Shown here in pieces: positions 1 through 6,153 of a stretch of 10,484 nucleotides of DNA (the first letter of the stretch is position 1; each line of letters begins with the position of its first letter). The notes under the pieces were generated by a model. The model searched no databases. It was given only the letters and a program-made list of their open reading frames with translations, and was not told the DNA's origin. The translations under genes were made by a program, and so were the position numbers. The DNA is from JBDTMC01 sp039934475 (GTDB lineage Bacteria; Acidobacteriota; Terriglobia; Bryobacterales; Bryobacteraceae), in the NCBI GenBank assembly GCA_039934475.1, contig JBDTMC010000276.1, positions 1-10,484 on the forward strand, in the 5' to 3' direction.

Positions 1-245
1 AGGCTAAGGCAAACCTCACTGCTCTTTGCGCCACGTATTTACCGGGCCAATATGAGGTCGAAATCGTAGATGTGTTCAAGCAGCCGGAGCGCGCGCTCAA
101 AGACGGTGTCCTCATGACTCCAACGCTACTGAAGGTCGTGCCGGCTCCTGCCCAGCGAATCGTCGGCACGCTCGACCAGACTGAGTCCGTTATAGTCGCT
201 TTGGGATTGGAGGCCATTCCTTGCTCGAAACCCTCAACCGCTTGA
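1..245 (+). CDS. KaiB-like protein, 3' part (5' end outside window)
   Basis: The reading frame is open from position 3 to a TGA at 243-245 and gives 80 residues. It reads through EVEIVDVFKQPERAL, then MTPTLLKVVPAPAQRIVGTL, then ESVIVALGL. This is the KaiB pattern: a strand ending in (V/I)DV, the TPTL turn, the PxPxxRIIGxL segment and a hydrophobic C-terminal helix. KaiB proteins are about 100 residues, so roughly the first 15-20 residues (first strand and the start of helix 1) lie outside the window. KaiB is a small thioredoxin-like protein that binds the KaiC ATPase in cyanobacterial clocks. In non-cyanobacteria, KaiB-like proteins usually sit beside KaiC and PAS-type sensors. The 3' end overlaps the next gene by 25 bp, which suggests one operon and translational coupling. 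A kaiC-like gene just upstream is expected but cannot be seen. Whether it acts in timing, stress or signalling is unknown. Confidence 0.86.
   Translation, partial: AKANLTALCATYLPGQYEVEIVDVFKQPERALKDGVLMTPTLLKVVPAPAQRIVGTLDQTESVIVALGLEAIPCSKPSTA
209..213 (+). promoter_or_regulatory. Shine-Dalgarno site GGAGG that fixes a TTG start
   Basis: GGAGG ends 7 bases before TTG at 221, an ideal spacing. The frame has no ATG or GTG between the upstream in-frame stop at 182-184 and this TTG, so the site decides the start. It lies inside the 3' end of the KaiB-like gene. Confidence 0.75.
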
Positions 246-2134
246 ATGCAGCCATCGCACACGGCGATGAGGATGTCCGATCCTTGATTGAGATCCTGCT
301 CACTGCTGGGAAGCGCCTCGAGGAACTTACATCGGGCCAAGTCGATGCAGTGATTGACGTCGATGGCGGTCCGTTTGTGTTAGGTCGAGCCCAGAAGCAA
401 CTCCGTTTCATCGAAGCCGTCAAGCAGGGTGCCATCCTCAATGCAATACCGGCGCATATCGCCTTAATCGATGTCCACGGCGTCATCATTTCAGTGAATG
501 AGGCGTGGCGGCGACATGCCCATGGCAACGGAATGCAAAGCGCCGCTCATGGCGTCGGCCTAAACTACGTCGAGGTTACCGCTAGTGCGAACGGCGAGGG
601 CTCGTCCGGAGCCCTTCAAATCTCCTCAGGGATTCGTGCCGTTTTAGATGGCAAGGAGAATGGATTCTCGCTTGAATATCCCTGCCCTTCCCCTACCGCG
701 CAGCATTGGTTCCTGATGACGGTGACGCCCCTTGCCCCTGGCCATCCAGGAGGAGCCGTCGTGATGCACCTTGACATCACTGAGCGCAAGCAGGCTCGCT
801 CCGATTTAGATCATTGGGCCAATCACGACTTCTTGACCGGGTTGCCTAACCGAATGTTGCTCCACGACAGAATCGACCAGGCGATCCATGCCGCTCCAAG
901 TCACAAAATGCAAGTCGCTGTCCTCTTCCTGGACTTGGATGGCTTCAAACACATCAATGATTCGTTGGGCCACCCAATCGGTGACAAACTACTTCAATCC
1001 GTGGCCAAACGCATCGAAGGATGCGTTGGTGATTCGGATACCGTAAGCCGTCAGGGAGGCGACGAATTCGTGGTCCTCCTGCCGCAGGCGGACCACTGGG
1101 AAAGCGCCGCCAGAATCGCGGGCAGGATTCTCCACTCCATGGCCGAGGCCCACAACATCGACGAACACGAACTTCACGTCACTACCAGCATTGGCGTGAG
1201 CGTGTATCCGGAGGACGGTACGGATGCCGAAACGCTGATTAAGAACGCGGATACTGCCATGTACCAGGCAAAGGAGAAGGGGCGTCGAAGCGTTCAGTTC
1301 TTCAAGTCGGCGATGAACGTCCGTGCCGTAGAGAGACAGTTTATCGAGGAAGGATTGCGCCGGGCGCCAGAGCGTCGTGAATTTGTCCTCCATTACCAGC
1401 CCAAGATCGACCTGAATACGGGAACCATCACCGGCGCCGAGGCGTTGATTCGCTGGATGCATCCTACCCGTGGACTGATTTCACCGGCTCAGTTCATTCC
1501 CATCGCCGAAGAATGCGGCCTCATTCTGCCCCTCGTCGACTGGGTCCTTTATGAGGCCTGCAGACAAGTCAAAGCATGGGTGGATACCGGCCTGCCAGAG
1601 ATCACCGTGTCCGTAAACGTCTCGGCGATGCAGTTAAGGCATGAGAACTTTCTGAAGGACGTCTTCGCAATCCTTGAGGAGACAGGGCTGAATCCCAAAT
1701 CCCTCGAACTGGAGCTGACGGAAAGCGTCCTCATGAGAGATGCGGAGGCCGCCGCATCCAGTCTCCAAACCCTCAGAGGAAGAGGAATCCGAGTGGGGTT
1801 GGACGACTTTGGCTCGGGTTATTCCAGTCTCAGTTATCTCGCCAGATTCCCCATCGATACCCTCAAAATCGACCAGTCGTTCGTGCGTGGGCTCAGCAAA
1901 TCCGGAGCCGACGCCACCATCGTGACCGCCATCATCAGCATGGCCCGCATTCTCCAGCTCCGCGTCATCGCCGAGGGCGTGGAAACCGCCGAGGAGTTGG
2001 CATTTCTGCGTGCCCACCACTGTGATGAGGTGCAGGGATTCTATTTCAGTAAACCTGTGTCCGCGGATCAGTTCGCAATTCTGCTGGAAGACGGACTCCA
2101 GCCAGCACCTCTTCTCTTAGCCCCGGCTGCTTAA
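221..2134 (+). CDS. PAS-GGDEF-EAL protein (cyclic di-GMP synthesis/degradation)
   Basis: This 637-residue cytoplasmic protein has no signal peptide or membrane segment. Residues 1-65 form a charged helical leader (KRLEELTSGQVDAVID) of a type seen before PAS domains in sensor proteins. A PAS domain spans about 71-190 and ends in the usual DITERKQ linker. The GGDEF domain spans about 195-360 with DFLTGLPNR and an intact GGDEF at 279-283, so diguanylate cyclase activity is plausible. The primary inhibitory RxxD site is degenerate: the Asp is at 273 but residue 270 is Gly, not Arg. The EAL domain spans about 375-620 and looks catalytically complete: E407-A-L, N466, ELTES (498-502), DD at 528-529, K549, and E585/E588 in AEGVE. 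This supports c-di-GMP phosphodiesterase activity. TTG is chosen as start because of the GGAGG seven bases upstream. Overlap with the KaiB-like gene suggests a shared operon. Which activity dominates cannot be read from sequence. Confidence 0.96.
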   Translation: MLETLNRLNAAIAHGDEDVRSLIEILLTAGKRLEELTSGQVDAVIDVDGGPFVLGRAQKQLRFIEAVKQGAILNAIPAHIALIDVHGVIISVNEAWRRHAHGNGMQSAAHGVGLNYVEVTASANGEGSSGALQISSGIRAVLDGKENGFSLEYPCPSPTAQHWFLMTVTPLAPGHPGGAVVMHLDITERKQARSDLDHWANHDFLTGLPNRMLLHDRIDQAIHAAPSHKMQVAVLFLDLDGFKHINDSLGHPIGDKLLQSVAKRIEGCVGDSDTVSRQGGDEFVVLLPQADHWESAARIAGRILHSMAEAHNIDEHELHVTTSIGVSVYPEDGTDAETLIKNADTAMYQAKEKGRRSVQFFKSAMNVRAVERQFIEEGLRRAPERREFVLHYQPKIDLNTGTITGAEALIRWMHPTRGLISPAQFIPIAEECGLILPLVDWVLYEACRQVKAWVDTGLPEITVSVNVSAMQLRHENFLKDVFAILEETGLNPKSLELELTESVLMRDAEAAASSLQTLRGRGIRVGLDDFGSGYSSLSYLARFPIDTLKIDQSFVRGLSKSGADATIVTAIISMARILQLRVIAEGVETAEELAFLRAHHCDEVQGFYFSKPVSADQFAILLEDGLQPAPLLLAPAA

Positions 2135-2198
2135 TTCCGAGAACTCTCGCCCGCCTTTATCCCAGCGACCTTGTCGATCTGATACAACTCGTAGAACC

Positions 2199-2972
2199 AT
2201 GCGTGCCATGCTGCTTCTGTTCGCGGTAACCGCAGCCGCCCCCGCTCAGCAGACCAATCCCCTCGCCAACGATCCCAAGGCGGCGGAGGCGGGCAAATCC
2301 AACTTCCGCATCAACTGCTCCTTGTGCCATGGACTCGGCGCCCGCGGCGGTGGACGAGGCCCCGATCTAACCCGAGCCAACAAGAAGCACGGAAACACCG
2401 ACGCCGAACTCTTTCGGACCATCCACGATGGAATCCCCGGAACAGACATGCCGCCCACCATGGGAAGCATCGGTGTCGAAATGAAGGACCAGGAGATCTG
2501 GCAGGTGGTTTCGTATCTGCGCAGCATCGAGGTGAAAGCCCAGAATCCCAATGGAAATGCGGCGCACGGGAAGGCCCTCTTCCATGGCTCCGCTGTTTGT
2601 GCGAAGTGCCACATGGTGCAAGGAGTCGGCGGTCGTCTCGGGCCCGATCTCACCGCGATTGGCAGTTCGCGGTCGCTCGAATCCATCGTCGATTCCATTC
2701 GCAACCCCAACAGTCAATTGGCGGACGGCTATCAGACCGTGACAGTGGTGACCGCCGACGGGCAGCAGCGCAAAGGATTCGTAATGAACGAGGATCGCTT
2801 CAGCGTCCAGATGATGGACACCAGTGAGCGCCTTCTGCTTCTGGAACGAGACAAGCTGCGATCCTTCCAGAAAAACCCTCAGTCCCTGATGCCACCTTAC
2901 AGCCCCACCGCATTGAGCGACCAAGACCTGCAGGATATAGTTTCATACTTACTAACAGCGGGGACAAGATGA
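2199..2972 (+). CDS. Secreted di-haem cytochrome c with C-terminal haem-binding domain
   Basis: This 257-residue protein begins with a signal peptide (MRAMLLLFAVTAAAPA, probable cleavage before QQ), so it should act in the periplasm. It has two c-type haem sites. CSLCH at 40-44 has a likely Met ligand at 84 (TDMPP), and CAKCH at 134-138 has a likely Met ligand at 231 (LMPPY). The first domain (about 25-112) is an ordinary class I cytochrome c. The second (about 120-255) has GxLGPDLTAIG, ESIVDSIRNPN, GYQTV and TADGQQRKG. This is the haem-binding domain described in Planctomycetes and Verrucomicrobia (TIGR02603-like), also common in Acidobacteria. The stop codon overlaps the start of the PQQ dehydrogenase gene (ATGA), so the two are translated together. 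The likely role is to accept electrons from that quinoprotein and pass them to the respiratory chain. The start has only a weak ribosome binding site, but no other start lies upstream in frame. Confidence 0.94.
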   Translation: MRAMLLLFAVTAAAPAQQTNPLANDPKAAEAGKSNFRINCSLCHGLGARGGGRGPDLTRANKKHGNTDAELFRTIHDGIPGTDMPPTMGSIGVEMKDQEIWQVVSYLRSIEVKAQNPNGNAAHGKALFHGSAVCAKCHMVQGVGGRLGPDLTAIGSSRSLESIVDSIRNPNSQLADGYQTVTVVTADGQQRKGFVMNEDRFSVQMMDTSERLLLLERDKLRSFQKNPQSLMPPYSPTALSDQDLQDIVSYLLTAGTR

Positions 2973-4576
2973 CAGCAAGTCTGGCGACTTCATTGCTTCT
3001 GGTATCGGTGTGTTGTCCCGGTCACGTTCTCGGCCAGGTCACGTTTGATCGCCTCTCCCACGCCTCCAGCGAACCGCGGAACTGGTTGACCTACTCGGGT
3101 GACTATGCCGCCCGCCGTTTCAGCGCTCTCGACCAGATCAACACCAAGAACGGACACACACTCGCCGCCAAATGGGTCTATCAGACTGGCGCGCCGGGCG
3201 ATGGCTCCAATGGTAGATTTGAAACCACGCCCCTCGTCGTCGACGGCGTGCTCTACGGAACCGCCCAGGACGGCCGTGTGTTCGCCCTCGACGCACGCTC
3301 CGGCCGTGCCATCTGGAAGTACAGCCGTCCCGTGCCCAAGGATGTTCGGCCCTGTTGCGGACGAGTGAACCGCGGCCTCGCCCTCCTTGGTGACAAGGTT
3401 TTCGTCGGAACGCTCGATGCGCACCTCCTGGCACTCGATGCGAAGACCGGCCACTTAGTCTGGGATGTCACAGCAGCCGACTACAAACTCGGTTACAGCT
3501 TCACCGTCGCGCCCCTTGCCGTCAAGAACCTCGTCATCATCGCGCCCGCCGGCGGCGAGTATGGCATCCGCGGCTTTGTCGATGCCTACGACGCCGCCAC
3601 CGGCCGCCGGCAATGGAGGTTCAACACAGTCCCCGAACCAGGCCAACCGGGCCACCAGACCTGGGAAGGCGATTCCTGGAAGACCGGCGGTGCCCCCGGC
3701 TGGATCACCGGCGCCTACGACCCAGCCAGCAATCAGCTCTTCTGGACCACCGGCAATCCCGCTCCTTCGAACCGCGGCCAGGGTCGCGCCGGCGACAACC
3801 TGTATAGCAATTGCCTGCTCGCCCTCGACGCCGACTCAGGCAAGTTGAACTGGCACTTCCAATTCACCAAACACGACACACACGATTGGGATGCCACCGA
3901 AGTGCCGGTCATCCTCGATAGGAACGGCCAACACCTCATCGTCCAAGCCAACCGCAACGGCTTCTTCTATGTCTTGGACCGCACCACCGGCAAGCTTCGT
4001 TCGGCCACTCCCTTTGGCACAGTGAATTGGTCTCACGGGAAAGATGCCGAAGGGCGGCCTGCGCCCGATCCCGACATTGAGCCCACTCCGGAAGGACGAA
4101 GGCTGTGTCCCGGTGCCTATGGCGTAACTAACTGGTTTTCTCCGTCCTTCAGTCCCAGCACAGGTCTCTTCTATGTCACCGCCAATGAGAACTGCGACAT
4201 CTTCAGCACCGCCCCACAGAAATACGAGGAGGGCAGCGCCTACTACGGCAGCGCCTATCGTCCTGCCGATGATTCGCCGGACAAGGGATCCGTTCGCGCC
4301 CTCGACCCTCTTACAGGGCAGGTGAAGTGGGAATTCCAACATCTATCGACGTCCTCATCCGGCCTGTTATCGACAGCCGGAGGCGTGCTATTCACCGGAG
4401 ACGCGCAAGGAAATTTCATCCTCCTTGATGCCGCTTCCGGCACCGTCCTCTGGCACTTTCAAACCGGCGGCGAGATTCACAGCGGACCAATGGCCTTTGC
4501 CGTGGATGGAAACGAATACGTCGCAGTCGCCGCGGGAACGTCGCTCTACGCGTTTGGACTTCCCATCGCGAAGTAA
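2969..4576 (+). CDS. PQQ-dependent alcohol dehydrogenase (quinoprotein), periplasmic
   Basis: This 535-residue protein has an N-terminal signal peptide (hydrophobic to about residue 22, probable cleavage VLG|QV). Repeated eight-bladed propeller signatures follow: LDARSGRAIW, LDAKTGHLVWD, YDAATGRRQW, LDADSGKLNW, LDRTTGKL, LDPLTGQVKW and LDAASGTVLW. Family landmarks are the adjacent cysteines C129-C130 that form the vicinal disulphide by PQQ, probable metal ligands E197 and N263, the catalytic Asp D308 in HDWDAT, R329 in NRNGFFYVLD, and C380/C409 as a possible second disulphide. Two residues after D308 is Thr310 rather than the Asp typical of lanthanide enzymes (XoxF type), so a calcium enzyme is more likely. 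There is no fused cytochrome domain; the overlapping upstream gene supplies a separate cytochrome. The substrate is probably a primary alcohol or similar, but cannot be named. The protein is somewhat shorter than methanol dehydrogenase large subunits (about 600 residues). Confidence 0.95.
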   Translation: MTASLATSLLLVSVCCPGHVLGQVTFDRLSHASSEPRNWLTYSGDYAARRFSALDQINTKNGHTLAAKWVYQTGAPGDGSNGRFETTPLVVDGVLYGTAQDGRVFALDARSGRAIWKYSRPVPKDVRPCCGRVNRGLALLGDKVFVGTLDAHLLALDAKTGHLVWDVTAADYKLGYSFTVAPLAVKNLVIIAPAGGEYGIRGFVDAYDAATGRRQWRFNTVPEPGQPGHQTWEGDSWKTGGAPGWITGAYDPASNQLFWTTGNPAPSNRGQGRAGDNLYSNCLLALDADSGKLNWHFQFTKHDTHDWDATEVPVILDRNGQHLIVQANRNGFFYVLDRTTGKLRSATPFGTVNWSHGKDAEGRPAPDPDIEPTPEGRRLCPGAYGVTNWFSPSFSPSTGLFYVTANENCDIFSTAPQKYEEGSAYYGSAYRPADDSPDKGSVRALDPLTGQVKWEFQHLSTSSSGLLSTAGGVLFTGDAQGNFILLDAASGTVLWHFQTGGEIHSGPMAFAVDGNEYVAVAAGTSLYAFGLPIAK

Positions 4577-4675
4577 TGTCGGTGGCGCCAACTATCGCTT
4601 TTGCCGCGTATGTCAGTAGAACCCCGATGTTATCCTGGAACGTCCAATTCTATCCGCATGCCTGACCTCCGAAAC

Positions 4676-4681
4676 AGAGGA
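4676..4681 (+). promoter_or_regulatory. Shine-Dalgarno site AGAGGA selecting the start at 4688
   Basis: AGAGGA ends six bases before ATG 4688. The frame is open further upstream, to an ATG at 4601. The 29 extra residues that start would add are polar and unlike the family, whose proteins begin directly with a short basic stretch and the first helix. Confidence 0.7.
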
Positions 4682-4687
4682 CCTTCC

Positions 4688-5818
4688 ATGAAACGGGACC
4701 TTGCGATCGACTACCTTCGAAGCGCCATCACAGTGGCGGTTGTTGCCCATCATTCCGCGCTGGCATACAACACGTTTTCCCGTTTTAATCCGCTTCACTA
4801 CGCTCGATCAACCGCGCCGGTAGTCGACCCTGTCCGATTTTTCCCGCTCGACTACTTTGTAGCGTGGAACGACCTCTTCTTCATGGCCCTGATGTTCTTC
4901 GTATCTGGACTATTTGTCGCTTCGGGCCTGGCGCGGAAAGGGCCCGGCCATTTCCTCGCTGATCGAGCGAAGCGCCTCGGAATCCCGTTTGCTGTTGCCG
5001 TCACGCTCCTCATGCCCCTGGCCTACTATCCGTCCTGGCTCTTGAGTAATGACGCCGCTCGTGGCGGGTTCCTGCGCCGGTTTTTCACCACCGACGGTTG
5101 GCCCGTCGGACCACCTTGGTTCCTCTGGCTTCTATTGGCTTTCTGCGCGTTAGCGACTCTCGCGGCCAAGCTTGATGCGCGATCCTGGGCTCGGCTGACA
5201 TGGACCCCGACGTCGGCCGTGTCACTGGCTCTCGTTTTTCTGACTGCCACCCTGGCGGCTACAGTGCCCGTGCGCCTATTCGTCCCGCCCTATACCTGGT
5301 CCGGCCTCGGAGGCCCATTGGCCTTCCAGACAAGTCGGCTGTTGCTGTACTTCGTCTGGTTCTTCCTTGGCGTGAGCCTCGGCGGAGGGCACCTCGACCG
5401 CTCATTATCAGCCAGGAACCTCCGCCCCTGGCCGCTCTGGTTCTTACTGGGATTCGCGGGGTTCGCAGCGCATTGGCTACTTTCCGGCGATGCATTCCTG
5501 CGCAGTGTGCCCGCATGGATGGGGAGTGCAGTTCTGGCAGGTTGCTTCTCCCTATGTTGCGCGTTCACGAGCCTGGCATCGCTCGGATTATTCCGAGCGA
5601 TGGTCCGTGCCCGCTCGGTTTGGGCAGACAACTTTTCAGCGAATGCCTATGGAATTTACATTATTCATTACCCCCTCGTGACTTGGCTGCAATTTGGCCT
5701 TCTCTCGCAGTCGCTCCCAGCGGCCCTGAAGTTTGCCATCACTTTCTCAGTCGCATTGGGCGGAAGTTGGTTCCTGACGGTCGCATTGCGCCACACTGTA
5801 GCTCGCCGTTTTCTCTGA
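4688..5818 (+). CDS. Acyltransferase family 3 integral membrane protein
   Basis: This 376-residue, very hydrophobic protein has about ten membrane helices (roughly residues 10-22, 62-80, 97-117, 143-160, 176-196, 214-232, 249-265, 278-300, 321-340, 347-366). It matches the acyltransferase 3 (OafA/NodX/OPG-type) family. It starts MKRDLAIDYLRSAITV, with conserved Arg11 and His21/His22 (VAHHSALAY). FFVSGLF, the basic loop ADRAKRLGIP, the PPWFLW motif and the late YGIYIIHYP helix follow. Members move acyl groups such as acetyl or succinyl onto sugars, glucans, lipids or antibiotics across the inner membrane. The acceptor here is unknown and no glycan or peptide biosynthesis gene lies nearby. It begins 111 bases after the quinoprotein stop with its own good ribosome binding site, so it may or may not share that transcript. 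It is the last plus-strand gene before the strand switch. Confidence 0.92.
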   Translation: MKRDLAIDYLRSAITVAVVAHHSALAYNTFSRFNPLHYARSTAPVVDPVRFFPLDYFVAWNDLFFMALMFFVSGLFVASGLARKGPGHFLADRAKRLGIPFAVAVTLLMPLAYYPSWLLSNDAARGGFLRRFFTTDGWPVGPPWFLWLLLAFCALATLAAKLDARSWARLTWTPTSAVSLALVFLTATLAATVPVRLFVPPYTWSGLGGPLAFQTSRLLLYFVWFFLGVSLGGGHLDRSLSARNLRPWPLWFLLGFAGFAAHWLLSGDAFLRSVPAWMGSAVLAGCFSLCCAFTSLASLGLFRAMVRARSVWADNFSANAYGIYIIHYPLVTWLQFGLLSQSLPAALKFAITFSVALGGSWFLTVALRHTVARRFL

Positions 5819-5911
5819 CAAATTACGTCGAATGGGATGGCCGGACCGCCCGGATCAAGACCGGGGTCAAGCGTTGGTGCGATCAACAGAGCCTGCGTGG
5901 TTCGGGCAACT

Positions 5912-6004
5912 GATCACTGCCCATGAATGGACGGTGCCGTTCGAGTGTTGAACTGGATAATTCACACGACGACCCGAATTGGTTCCCCTTCGTGGGCAGT
6001 TATC
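5912..6004. repeat. Imperfect inverted repeat, 19-base arms
   Basis: The left arm at 5912-5930 (GATCACTGCCCATGAATGG) pairs with the right arm at 5986-6004 at 16 of 19 positions, including an uninterrupted ACTGCCCA/TGGGCAGT core. The arms are 55 bases apart. The size and spacing would fit a small non-autonomous element or a long hairpin. No flanking target duplication was recognised and there is no second copy in the window. Confidence 0.4.
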
Positions 6005-6058
6005 GAACCTTTATCGTGAGTCCCAGCCACGAGGGGCGGATCGCATTGGAGCAAGTCA

Positions 6059-6081
6059 CCTTGGCGCTTTGCGCCTGAAGG
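6059..6081. terminator. GC-rich hairpin downstream of the DUF262 gene (possible terminator)
   Basis: CCTT-GGCGC-TTT-GCGCC-TG-AAGG forms a nine-pair stem with a two-base bulge and a three-base loop. It lies 72 bases past the stop of the minus-strand DUF262 gene. No T-run follows on either strand, so intrinsic termination is uncertain. It may simply stabilise a 3' end. Confidence 0.35.
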
Positions 6082-6153
6082 ATGCTATTCAACATGCGCC
6101 GCATGGACTTACGCTGTCCGGCGACGAACGGCAACGAATGAGCAGAACGACTT

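Larger units (their letters stand above)
5819..6153. other. Non-coding gap between converging genes
   Basis: This 335-base stretch separates the converging acyltransferase and DUF262 genes. No convincing gene is seen: open frames across it have no family resemblance or ribosome binding site. It holds an imperfect inverted repeat (5912-6004) and a strong short hairpin (6059-6081), both listed separately. It marks the border between the metabolic genes and the defence/toxin-antitoxin genes. Confidence 0.6.

Noticed and set aside
2138..2149. Small hairpin CGAGA-AC-TCTCG after the GGDEF-EAL gene
   Set aside because: The loop of two bases is too tight, the stem is short and no T-run follows, so it is not called a terminator.
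4601..4687. Upstream ATG start for the acyltransferase (29 extra residues)
   Set aside because: The extension is polar and unlike the family, and the good ribosome binding site is placed for ATG 4688.
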